From an uncultured Porphyromonadaceae bacterium (lineage in GTDB: Bacteria; Bacteroidota; Bacteroidia; Bacteroidales; Muribaculaceae), in NCBI GenBank assembly GCA_937921035.1, contig CALEUL010000053.1, positions 1-21,252 of the forward strand: a stretch of DNA of 21,252 nt. The letters are read 5' to 3'. This document shows positions 14,716-21,252 of the stretch, piece by piece; positions within the stretch are counted from its first letter, which is position 1; each line of letters opens with the position of its first letter. Under the pieces are notes generated by a model. That model searched no databases and was not told the origin of the DNA. It worked only from the letters and a program-made list of their open reading frames with translations. The translations under genes were made by a program, and so were the position numbers.

Positions 14716-16056
14716 TTATTTGCGTCGCATCTGTTTCATCTGGCGCATCATCTGGGCCGGATTGTTGCCCATTGTGCTTACCTGATGCATCATTTTACGT
14801 ATTTGGTCGAATTGTTTGAGCAGTCGGTTTACGTCCTGTATCTTGTTGCCGGAACCGTTGGCGATGCGCTGTACGCGTGTCCCGCGGATTACCTCGGGGT
14901 GCTGCCGCTCGTAGGGTGTCATGGACATGATCATGGCCTCGATGCCCTTGAAGGCGTCGTTGTCGATATCTACATCCTTTATGGCTTTGCCTACGCCGGG
15001 AATCATCGCGGCAAGGTCCTTTAGGTTACCCATCTTCTTCACCTGGTTGATTTGCTTCAGGAAATCGTCGAAGGTGAACTGGTTCTTGCGGAGCTTGCGG
15101 GCAAGTTCCTCGGCTTCCTTCTCGTCGAACTGCTGCTGGGCGCGTTCAACGAGTGATACGATATCGCCCATGCCCAGAATACGGTCCGCCATACGGGCCG
15201 GATAGAACACGTCGATGCCCTCGAGAGACTCGCCCGTACCTACGAATTTGATGGGTTTGTCAACAACGCTGCGGATAGAGAGGGCTGCACCGCCGCGGGT
15301 GTCGCCGTCAAGTTTTGTCAGAACGACGCCGCCGAAGTCGAGGCGGTCGTTGAAGGCCTTGGCGGTGTTTACGGCATCCTGGCCGGTCATGGCGTCTACA
15401 ACAAACAGAATCTCGCCCGGGTTTATCGCTTTTTTGATGGCCTCGATTTCGTTCATCATCTGCTCGTCTACGGCAAGGCGGCCTGCCGTATCGACGATTA
15501 TCAGGTCATGATGGTTGGTCTTCGCATATTCGATGGCACGCTTGGCTATGCCTACTGGGTCCTTGACGTCTGCCTCGCTGTAGACGGGTACGCCTATCGA
15601 GTCCCCGAGAACTTTCAGCTGGTCGATGGCGGCTGGACGGTATACGTCGCAGGCTACAAGCAACGGACGCATGGCCTTCTCGCTTTTGAGCTTCTTGGCC
15701 AGTTTGCCGGAGAAGGTGGTCTTACCGGAGCCCTGAAGGCCCGACATGAGTATTATTGCGGGTTTGCCGTCAACTTTCAGTGGAACAGGCTGTCCGCCCA
15801 TTAGTGTGGTTAACTCGTCATGGACGATTTTAACCATCAGCTCGCCGGGCTTGATTGCGTTGATAACGTTCTGGCCGAGTGCTTTTTTCTTTACTTCGTC
15901 GGTGAACGTCTTGGCAACTTTATAGTTTACGTCGGCGTCGATTAGGGCGCGGCGCACGTCTTTCAGCGTTTCGGCAACGTTGATTTCGGTAATGCGGCCT
16001 TGTCCTTTCAGAAGTTTGAAGCTGCGCTCCAGTCTTTCACTTAATTTTTCAAACAT
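14716..16056 (-). CDS. ffh: Signal recognition particle protein Ffh (SRP54)
   Basis: Ffh is the GTPase of the signal recognition particle; it binds SRP RNA and signal sequences and delivers ribosomes to FtsY at the membrane. The 446-residue protein has the N-terminal helical bundle (about 1-90), the G domain with P-loop GLQGSGKTT at 106-114, the DTAGRL motif and TKLDGDTRGG, and a C-terminal M domain from about 300 on. The methionine-rich tail (MMHQVSTMGNN, then MMRQMKQMRRK) binds RNA and signal peptides. The SRP RNA gene is not in the window. It follows panD by 28 bases. Confidence 0.97.
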   Translation of the reverse strand: MFEKLSERLERSFKLLKGQGRITEINVAETLKDVRRALIDADVNYKVAKTFTDEVKKKALGQNVINAIKPGELMVKIVHDELTTLMGGQPVPLKVDGKPAIILMSGLQGSGKTTFSGKLAKKLKSEKAMRPLLVACDVYRPAAIDQLKVLGDSIGVPVYSEADVKDPVGIAKRAIEYAKTNHHDLIIVDTAGRLAVDEQMMNEIEAIKKAINPGEILFVVDAMTGQDAVNTAKAFNDRLDFGGVVLTKLDGDTRGGAALSIRSVVDKPIKFVGTGESLEGIDVFYPARMADRILGMGDIVSLVERAQQQFDEKEAEELARKLRKNQFTFDDFLKQINQVKKMGNLKDLAAMIPGVGKAIKDVDIDNDAFKGIEAMIMSMTPYERQHPEVIRGTRVQRIANGSGNKIQDVNRLLKQFDQIRKMMHQVSTMGNNPAQMMRQMKQMRRK

Positions 16057-16084
16057 GCGTGGGAGGGGGGATTACGGGGTATTA

Positions 16085-16438
16085 TTATTTAACGAGCTTG
16101 TTGGTGGCTGTGTCCGGGAATATGACGGTGGGCTTGAATTCGCGTGCCTCGTCGGGTGTCATGGTTGCGTAACACATGATTATTACTATGTCGCCGGGCT
16201 GTACCAGTCGGGCTGCGGCTCCGTTAAGACATATCACACCCGAGCCGCGAGGGCCGGGGATTGTGTATGTGTCCAGACGGGCGCCGTTGTTGTTGTTTAC
16301 AATATAGACGCGTTCGCCGGGTAGAATGCCTGCGGCGTCCAGTAGGTCTTCGTCAATGGTTATGGAGCCGATGTAGTCCAGACGCGCTTCTGTTACGGTT
16401 ACGCGGTGGATTTTGGACTTCAGTACTTCGATAAACAT
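16085..16438 (-). CDS. panD: Aspartate 1-decarboxylase (pro-enzyme)
   Basis: PanD makes beta-alanine from aspartate for pantothenate synthesis. The 117-residue pro-enzyme carries the self-cleavage site Gly24-Ser25 (YIGSIT), which yields the pyruvoyl cofactor, and the expected active-site residues Arg54, Tyr58 and Asn72. Length is typical (115-130), with a slightly extended tail ending TNKLVK. It follows panC by 12 bases; PanC uses its product directly. The panB and panE genes are not in the window. Confidence 0.96.
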   Translation of the reverse strand: MFIEVLKSKIHRVTVTEARLDYIGSITIDEDLLDAAGILPGERVYIVNNNNGARLDTYTIPGPRGSGVICLNGAAARLVQPGDIVIIMCYATMTPDEAREFKPTVIFPDTATNKLVK

Positions 16439-16450
16439 TTATGTTTCGGT

Positions 16451-17302
16451 TTATTGGTAGCGTATGTTGTCGATAAGGCGCACGCCGCCGCAGTAGACGG
16501 TGGCGCAGCCTACGGCGCCCGAGGTGCCGGCTTCTTCCCAGCGGGAGATTGGCTGCATCGTAAGGGCGTCTACTATCTGGTAGTATTCGGCTTCGAGGCC
16601 CTCCACATTGTTGATGGCGTCGGCGGTCATGCGGGACACTTCCTCAGGGTTGTAGCCCTGTTTCTTGAGGTCGAGGCTGTTGAGCAGTATCTCACGGATG
16701 CGGGGCGCGATGGCTCGGGCTGCCGGTGTCAGTCGGACGTTGCGCGAGCTAAGCGCAAGCCCGTCAGGCTCGCGGACGATAGGGCAGTCTACTATCTCGA
16801 GGTCGAAGCCCTCAAGTTCAACCATCCGGCGGATAACTGCTATCTGCTGGAAATCCTTTTCTCCGAAATAGGCGCGTGTGGGTTTTACTATGGCAAACAG
16901 CTTGCTAACTATCTGGGCTACGCCGTTGAAATGTCCGGGGCGCATAGCGCCTTCCATGACGGCTGCAACGGGGCCGAGATCAAACACGCGCGTATCTGGT
17001 TCGGGATATACTTCCTCGGCGGTGGGCATGAATACATAGTCCACGCCGCAGCTCTCGAGCAGACGGGCGTCGGCTTCCTCCGTGCGGGGATAGGTGCGCA
17101 GGTCCTCGGGATTATTGAATTGGGTGGGATTGACGAATACACTGACCACAACTACGTCGTTTTCGGCGCGTGCGCGGTCTACCAGCGATTTATGGCCGGC
17201 ATGCAGCGCTCCCATTGTCGGTACAAGACCGACGCTGAGGCCTTTGCTGCGGACTTCGGCGAGTGCGTCGCCAAGTCCTTGTACGGTTCGGATTATTTCC
17301 AT
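16451..17302 (-). CDS. panC: Pantoate-beta-alanine ligase (pantothenate synthetase)
   Basis: PanC joins pantoate and beta-alanine with ATP to give pantothenate, the precursor of coenzyme A. The 283-residue protein has PTMGALHAGH at residues 28-37 (the nucleotidyltransferase HIGH-like motif), VFVNPTQFN, the FGEKDFQQ segment and the ALSSRNVRL loop in place of KMSKS. Length is standard. It is the first gene behind the promoter at 17344-17375 and heads the seven-gene run that ends at 11152, with internal gaps of 28 bases or less and several ATGA overlaps. Confidence 0.96.
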   Translation of the reverse strand: MEIIRTVQGLGDALAEVRSKGLSVGLVPTMGALHAGHKSLVDRARAENDVVVVSVFVNPTQFNNPEDLRTYPRTEEADARLLESCGVDYVFMPTAEEVYPEPDTRVFDLGPVAAVMEGAMRPGHFNGVAQIVSKLFAIVKPTRAYFGEKDFQQIAVIRRMVELEGFDLEIVDCPIVREPDGLALSSRNVRLTPAARAIAPRIREILLNSLDLKKQGYNPEEVSRMTADAINNVEGLEAEYYQIVDALTMQPISRWEEAGTSGAVGCATVYCGGVRLIDNIRYQ

Positions 17303-17343
17303 TTCGGTTGATTTCGGAAAGCTATTGTCTCCTTAACAGGCTG

Positions 17344-17375
17344 CAAAATTACATATTTTTTCCGAAACAAACAAT
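17344..17375 (-). promoter_or_regulatory. Promoter for the panC-panD-ffh-folD operon
   Basis: On the minus strand TAATTTTG (17351-17344) is a perfect TAnnTTTG element 42 bases before the panC ATG. At 20 bases upstream lies ATTG (17375-17372), one mismatch from TTTG; a perfect TTTG at 17371-17368 is 16 bases away, shorter than usual. It lies in the gap between the last permease gene and panC. Confidence 0.7.
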
Positions 17376-17398
17376 TCCATGCTTTTTGCGTATGTTCC

Positions 17399-18556
17399 TC
17401 AGCTCCTTTTTTGGTACGTTAACCACGCCAACGAGCAGAAAAACAGGGCAAAACACGCCAGCGACAGGTACTGACTCCACAGGTCCGATATGCCGGCGCC
17501 TTTGAGATAAACGGCACGCATTATTTCTATGAAATACCGTGGCGGTACGCCGTAGGTAATCCATTGTGCCCACTCTGGCATCGAGCTTATCGGGGTGAAA
17601 AGGCCTCCCATTAGCTGGAATATCATGATGAAGGCGAACATGACGAAGATGCTCTGCAACATCGTCGCCGATTTGTTGGCTATGGTTACGCCTAAACCCG
17701 ACATTACTAAGCTGAACAGGACGGCGGCATGGTAGATGCTGCCTATATTACCTGCTGGCACAAGACCGTATACAAGCCAGCCTATCAGCATTCCCACTGT
17801 TACAACTATGAGCCCTGCAAACCAGTATGGTATCAGTTTGGACAGTACGAAGGTGAATTTGCCTACGGGTGTTACATTCATCGCCTCGATGGTCCCTGTT
17901 TCTTTTTCGCTAACGATATTCAGGGTTGGCAGAAAACCGCAGATTATTATGATGAGCACCACCATCAGCGCCGGGATCATGTAATTCCGGAAATTAAGTG
18001 TCGGATTGTACAGGTGTAGAGTATTTAGGTGCTGTGTGGAGGGTGAAGAGAGGAAGGGCGAAGTGGTTTGTCTATTTTGGTTTATTCCTCTCCGCTCTCC
18101 GCTCTCCGCTCTCCACTTTTGAAGTGTCTGCGTGGCAGACTCCGCCGCATAGCGGGCCCCGAGCATGCCTTTGGTCGCATTCACCCCGTTGGCGTCGATT
18201 AGTAACTGTGGATTAAGGCCGTTGGTCATATCTGTGGAATACTTGCGCGGTATCACAAGGATGGCGTCGGCGCGGCCTTCTTCGATGCTCCTCAGGGCTG
18301 CGTCGTACTGGAATACGCACGTTTCGACAGAAAGATATTCCGAGGCTTCCATATCGGCCACAATACGGCGCGATAGTTCCGTACAATCATTGTCAACCAC
18401 GGCGACGCTCACACTCTTTACATCCAGATTGGCAACGAGAGGAAGCACCAGCATGGCCATAAGAGGCAGCATAACGATTATTCGTGGTATAAGAGGATTG
18501 CGCCTGAGTAGAAGAACCTCCTTTTTCAGCAGTATCCTTAAAGTTTTGCTATTCAT
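17399..18556 (-). CDS. ABC-2 type permease, YbhR-like, with an in-frame repeat insert
   Basis: The 385-residue protein is an ABC-2 membrane subunit. A first helix (about 24-44) is followed by a large extracytoplasmic domain (45-190), then about five helices, with SEKETGTIEAMNVTPV as the conserved cytoplasmic segment after the second and PPRYFIEIMRAVYLKG near the end. It starts 7 bases after the other permease and ends the four-gene exporter operon. Residues about 147-174 (WRAESGERRG through SPST) are encoded by a palindromic, heptamer-bearing stretch at 18036-18116 and look unlike the family. Without that segment the protein would be close to the 348 residues of its neighbour. The frame stays open, so it may well be functional. 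The substrate is unknown; YbhFSR relatives export drugs or ions. Confidence 0.87.
   Translation of the reverse strand: MNSKTLRILLKKEVLLLRRNPLIPRIIVMLPLMAMLVLPLVANLDVKSVSVAVVDNDCTELSRRIVADMEASEYLSVETCVFQYDAALRSIEEGRADAILVIPRKYSTDMTNGLNPQLLIDANGVNATKGMLGARYAAESATQTLQKWRAESGERRGINQNRQTTSPFLSSPSTQHLNTLHLYNPTLNFRNYMIPALMVVLIIIICGFLPTLNIVSEKETGTIEAMNVTPVGKFTFVLSKLIPYWFAGLIVVTVGMLIGWLVYGLVPAGNIGSIYHAAVLFSLVMSGLGVTIANKSATMLQSIFVMFAFIMIFQLMGGLFTPISSMPEWAQWITYGVPPRYFIEIMRAVYLKGAGISDLWSQYLSLACFALFFCSLAWLTYQKRS
18036..18116. repeat. Palindromic mini-element with a four-fold CTCTCC[G/A] heptamer, inside a permease gene
   Basis: Four tandem 7-bp units CTCTCCG (the last CTCTCCA) fill 18088-18115. The left flank at 18036-18055 is an imperfect reverse complement of the right flank 18085-18116: both ends share GTGGAG outermost and GAGAGGAA innermost, with the left arm shorter by about 12 bases. 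The whole can fold into a long hairpin. It is read in frame as permease residues of about 147-174. Confidence 0.7.
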
Positions 18557-18563
18557 GTCGGAA

Positions 18564-19610
18564 TCAGCTTTTGGAATTGAACTTTCTTACGGCAAGCGCC
18601 AGAACTGCGGCGGTAATGCCGGCGAGTATGGCAACTTCTGTCGCGACATACGACGCCGGAAGCTGCTGTATCATCAGCGTGCGCATTGCCGATATATACC
18701 ATCGGGCCGGAATAATGCAGGATATCCATTGCAGCACCGCAGGCATGTTGTCTACCGGGAATATCATGCCCGACAGCATTATCACTGGTAGCATGAACAG
18801 TACGCCCGAAACAAGAAGTGCCGTTACCTGCGTTTCGGCTATGGTGGAGACAAGCAGCCCGATTCCAAGCGCCAGAACAATGTAGATGAGCGATACCCAT
18901 ATAACATTGAATATCGCGGACGACAGCGGCAACCCCAGAACTGTATATGCAATCGTAAGGGTTAGGGCGAGGATGATGCACGACAGTATGAGGTAGGGTA
19001 CCAGCTTCCCAAGTATTATGACGGCCGGTTTTGCCGGTGATACCAGAAGGAGATTCATGGAGCCGCTCTCTTTCTCGCTGACAATAGAAACCGAGGTCAT
19101 CATGGCACAGATAAGTATAAAAATCATTCCCATAATGCCGGGTACGAAGTTGTAGGCGCTTTTCAGCTGCGGGTTGTACAGCGTGCGGGTCAGTACCGGC
19201 GTTGGGACAGACCCCGGTATCACGTTTTCAACATATCCCGCGGCTGTCTGTGCCATGTTTGTGTTGGATGCGTCAGTTATTATCTGATACGTGGTTTGGC
19301 CGGCATCGGTTTTCTGTATCAACGCAACATCGGCCTCTCCGCGCCCTAGCATTGGCTCTACTTCATTGAAGGGTGCTATGCCTTTGAATGTAAAATATGG
19401 GTTGGCCCGTAATTTTTCTATCAGCGTGCGCGTGGCTTTGTCGTGTTGCTGTACCGATACTACAATGTTTACATTATTTACCTCCGTGGATATGGCGAAG
19501 CCGAACAGAAGTAACAGGATCAGCGGCATAATTAGCACAACTGTCATGGTGCGGAAGTCGCGTGCAAGATGCAGTGTTTCCTTTTTTATAACAGATATGA
19601 ATACTCCCAT
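18564..19610 (-). CDS. ABC-2 type permease, YbhS-like
   Basis: The 348-residue membrane subunit has a first helix at about 22-42, an extracytoplasmic domain to about residue 155, then five further helices, with SEKESGSMNLLLVSPA as the conserved cytoplasmic loop and PARWYISAMRTLMIQ near the C terminus. It is homologous to the next permease (shared STEVNNVNIVV/LDVKSVSVAVV strand after helix 1, shared SEKE motif) and the two should form a heterodimer. Its gene starts 3 bases after the ATPase stop. In E. coli the matching proteins are YbhS and YbhR. Confidence 0.9.
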   Translation of the reverse strand: MGVFISVIKKETLHLARDFRTMTVVLIMPLILLLLFGFAISTEVNNVNIVVSVQQHDKATRTLIEKLRANPYFTFKGIAPFNEVEPMLGRGEADVALIQKTDAGQTTYQIITDASNTNMAQTAAGYVENVIPGSVPTPVLTRTLYNPQLKSAYNFVPGIMGMIFILICAMMTSVSIVSEKESGSMNLLLVSPAKPAVIILGKLVPYLILSCIILALTLTIAYTVLGLPLSSAIFNVIWVSLIYIVLALGIGLLVSTIAETQVTALLVSGVLFMLPVIMLSGMIFPVDNMPAVLQWISCIIPARWYISAMRTLMIQQLPASYVATEVAILAGITAAVLALAVRKFNSKS

Positions 19611-19613
19611 TGC

Positions 19614-20357
19614 TCATTCTCCTCTCTTTGCGTCTTTTGCTACAATGCGGAACACTTCGTCCATCGTCGAGGCTCCGTATGCCTTTTTCAGATTCTCTGG
19701 ACTGTCCAGAGCTTTTATCCTGCCGTCAACCATAATGGATATGCGGTTGCAGTACTCGGCCTCGTCGAGGTAGTGGGTGGTTACGAAGATTGTCATGCCT
19801 TCCGACGACGCCTCATATATCAGTTCCCAGAACCTGCGGCGCGTTACCGGATCAACTCCTCCGGTGGGCTCGTCGAGAAACACTACATCTGGCCTGTGCA
19901 TCGTCGCTGCCGAAAATGCTAATTTCTGCTTCCAGCCCGTCGGAATGTCTTTTACCAACGTGTTTTTCATGTTTTCCATTTGCAATGCCCTGAATACTGC
20001 TTCCGATCGGATTCGTATTTCTTTGTCTGTCATTCCGTAGATGGTGGAAAACAACGTTAGGTTTTCGGCTACGGTCAGATTCTCGTACAGCGAAAATTTC
20101 TGGCTCATATATCCTATGTGCCGTTTGATTTCCTCTGCCTCACTCATTATGTCGTAGCCGGCGACGGTGCCGGAGCCCGACGTCGGATAGCTCAGCCCGC
20201 AAAGCATGCGCATGGCCGTGGTCTTGCCGGCGCCGTTAGCGCCCAGAAATCCGAAAATCTCACCTTTGGAAACATCGAAACTGATATTGTCCACGGCTGT
20301 GAAGTTTCCGAACCTTTTTACAAGATTCCTTACAGAAATTGCATAATTGTCAGTCAT
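19614..20357 (-). CDS. ABC transporter ATPase, second subunit (YbhF C-terminal-half-like)
   Basis: This 247-residue ATPase has Walker A GANGAGKT, a Q-loop in YMSQKFSLYENLT, Walker B VVFLDEP and the switch His in FVTTHYLDEAE. Its signature is degenerate: IPTGWKQKLA stands where LSGGQ is expected, as I recall for the C-terminal half of YbhF-type double ATPases. I chose ATG 20357, which overlaps the previous stop by 8 bases (ATGACTGA); the in-frame codon at 20366 is TTG. It is translated together with the upstream ATPase and powers the two permeases downstream. Confidence 0.92.
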   Translation of the reverse strand: MTDNYAISVRNLVKRFGNFTAVDNISFDVSKGEIFGFLGANGAGKTTAMRMLCGLSYPTSGSGTVAGYDIMSEAEEIKRHIGYMSQKFSLYENLTVAENLTLFSTIYGMTDKEIRIRSEAVFRALQMENMKNTLVKDIPTGWKQKLAFSAATMHRPDVVFLDEPTGGVDPVTRRRFWELIYEASSEGMTIFVTTHYLDEAEYCNRISIMVDGRIKALDSPENLKKAYGASTMDEVFRIVAKDAKRGE

Positions 20358-21252
20358 GGTCGGCAAGTTTTATAAACAGATCCTCGATATCTCCTTTTGT
20401 CGGATAAATTTTTACGTCGCTCAGTCCTGCTTCGCTTAACCGGCGAGCCGTTGCGGCGGCGTCGAATCCTGGCTCTGCCACTATATGCAGGGTGGCACCG
20501 AAGGTATAGCAGTCCTTTATATTGGGCATCCCTCGTAGGGCGAGTAGCAGTGGGTACATTTCCTTTGCCGAGGCGCTGTAAAGGTTCCCGCCAAGGCCTG
20601 CGACAAGGTTGGTGGGGCTGGCGATATCTAAAATGTGGCCCTCGTTTATTAGGGCAATATTATCGCAGCGCTCCGCCTCGTCCATGTACGATGTCGATAC
20701 TACTATTGTTATGCCTTTCTCTTTAAGCGTGGCAAGCATATCCCAGAACTCGCTTCGCGATACGGCATCGACGCCTGTTGTTGGCTCGTCGAGCAGTAGT
20801 ATGCCGGGCCTGTGGATAAGCGAGCATCCAAGGGCGAGTTTCTGTTTCATTCCGCCGGACAAGGCGCCGGCCATGCGGTCGGGAAACTTTGCGAGTTGGT
20901 CGAAAAACGGGGCGATTAGGTCATAGTTTTCCTTTACGCTAACGCCGAAAAGCGATGCGAAAAAATGCAGGTTCTCGCTCACGCTGAGGTCGGAATACAG
21001 TGAGAAGCGTTCCGGCATATAGCCTATAAGGGTACGGATTTTACGATAATCTTTCCTCACGTCCAGTCCGGCTACGGTTACACTACCGCTGTCCGGTGTC
21101 AGAAGGGTCGTTAGAATCCTGTACAGCGTTGTTTTGCCGGCGCCGTCAGGTCCTATAAGACCGAACAGCGTGCCCTCGGAAACGGATAAGGACACATGTG
21201 GAAAAGGCGCGTGCGTTTGACCCCTTCGGGCACGCGGGATTTGACCCCTCGG
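20350..21252 (-). CDS. ABC transporter ATPase, first subunit, 5' end incomplete
   Basis: The reading frame stays open to the window edge, so the true start is not seen. Recognisable ATPase sequence begins at about 21195 (SLSVSEGTLFGLIG), with Walker A GPDGAGKTT, Q-loop YMPERFSLYSDLS, a canonical LSGGMKQK signature, Walker B ILLLDEP and the switch region VVSTSYMDEAE, where Ser replaces the usual His. The GPDGAGKTT form is typical of the YbhF N-terminal half. A GTG at 21193-21195 could be read as a start, but it would remove the first strand and A-loop of the fold. The codons beyond it (21196-21252) do not look like an ATPase N terminus and contain repeats. Confidence 0.88.
   Translation of the reverse strand, partial: PRGQIPRARRGQTHAPFPHVSLSVSEGTLFGLIGPDGAGKTTLYRILTTLLTPDSGSVTVAGLDVRKDYRKIRTLIGYMPERFSLYSDLSVSENLHFFASLFGVSVKENYDLIAPFFDQLAKFPDRMAGALSGGMKQKLALGCSLIHRPGILLLDEPTTGVDAVSRSEFWDMLATLKEKGITIVVSTSYMDEAERCDNIALINEGHILDIASPTNLVAGLGGNLYSASAKEMYPLLLALRGMPNIKDCYTFGATLHIVAEPGFDAAATARRLSEAGLSDVKIYPTKGDIEDLFIKLADHD
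21208..21252. repeat. Short GC-rich repeats at the window edge
   Basis: TTTGACCCCT occurs at 21216-21225 and again at 21240-21249, 24 bases apart, each followed by CGG. The first copy is framed by an inverted repeat CGCGTGC (21208-21214) and GCACGCG (21230-21236). The array may continue past the window; its nature is unknown, and an assembly artefact at a contig end is possible. Confidence 0.55.

Noticed and set aside
16406..17311. 301-codon plus-strand open frame opposite panC
   Set aside because: panC is unmistakable on the other strand and the plus-strand product has no recognisable domain or leader; it is an antisense shadow.
18088..18115. CRISPR-like array from regularly repeated units
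   Set aside because: The units are 7 bp with no spacers, and the stretch is inside a coding gene; it is a simple tandem repeat.
21216..21249. CRISPR array starting at the window edge
   Set aside because: Only two 10-bp matches 24 bases apart are visible; this is too short for CRISPR repeats and no cas gene is present.

Overview
This is a chromosomal window from a member of the Bacteroidetes, most likely order Bacteroidales and plausibly a Muribaculaceae-like gut commensal. That placement is an inference. It rests on repeated promoters of the Bacteroidetes type (TTTG, 19-20 bases, TAnnTTTG), on Bacteroidetes-typical families (DUF4301, DUF5063, GIN-domain DUF2807 protein, a small sigma factor paired with a four-helix membrane protein) and on the moderate GC content. 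I see no rRNA, tRNA, CRISPR array, insertion sequence or prophage. No stretch over 300 bases lacks a gene.

Layout. (1) 19-5576, plus strand: an incoming terminator, a clear promoter, then DUF4301, gmk, nadD, a DUF5063 gene, an M18 aminopeptidase and a secreted DUF2807 protein, ending in a strong hairpin. (2) 5607-7245, minus strand: rpmH (L34) with its own promoter and terminator, then a four-gene envelope cluster of two YtxH-like proteins, a holin_3_6-fold protein and a small basic protein. (3) 7331-8978, minus: a lipoprotein HtrA/DegP-type protease with promoter and terminator. (4) 9076-11155, plus: an ECF-like sigma factor, a four-helix membrane partner and a secreted esterase. (5) 11152-17375, minus: a tightly packed probable operon panC-panD-ffh-folD-capA-like-trmN6-CPBP protease, read from one promoter in front of panC. 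(6) 17399-21252, minus: a four-gene ABC-2 export system with two ATPases and two permeases, cut by the window edge.

How the genes fit together. Regions 1 and 5 are mainly housekeeping: nucleotide, NAD, pantothenate and one-carbon metabolism, SRP targeting and tRNA modification. Regions 2 to 4 concern the cell envelope: small membrane proteins, a periplasmic protease and a sigma/membrane pair divergent from that protease. Region 6 resembles the E. coli YbhF-YbhS-YbhR exporter, with the double ATPase split into two genes.

The points I find most worth checking are: the resemblance of the DUF4301 protein to UDP-sugar pyrophosphorylases; an arrangement at 5991-7189 that parallels E. coli YqjD-YqjE-YqjK; a palindromic, heptamer-containing insert carried in frame inside an ABC permease gene; and an anomalous repeat-bearing sequence at the right edge where the first ATPase should begin. 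I did not find a convincing wholly new defence or mobile system here.
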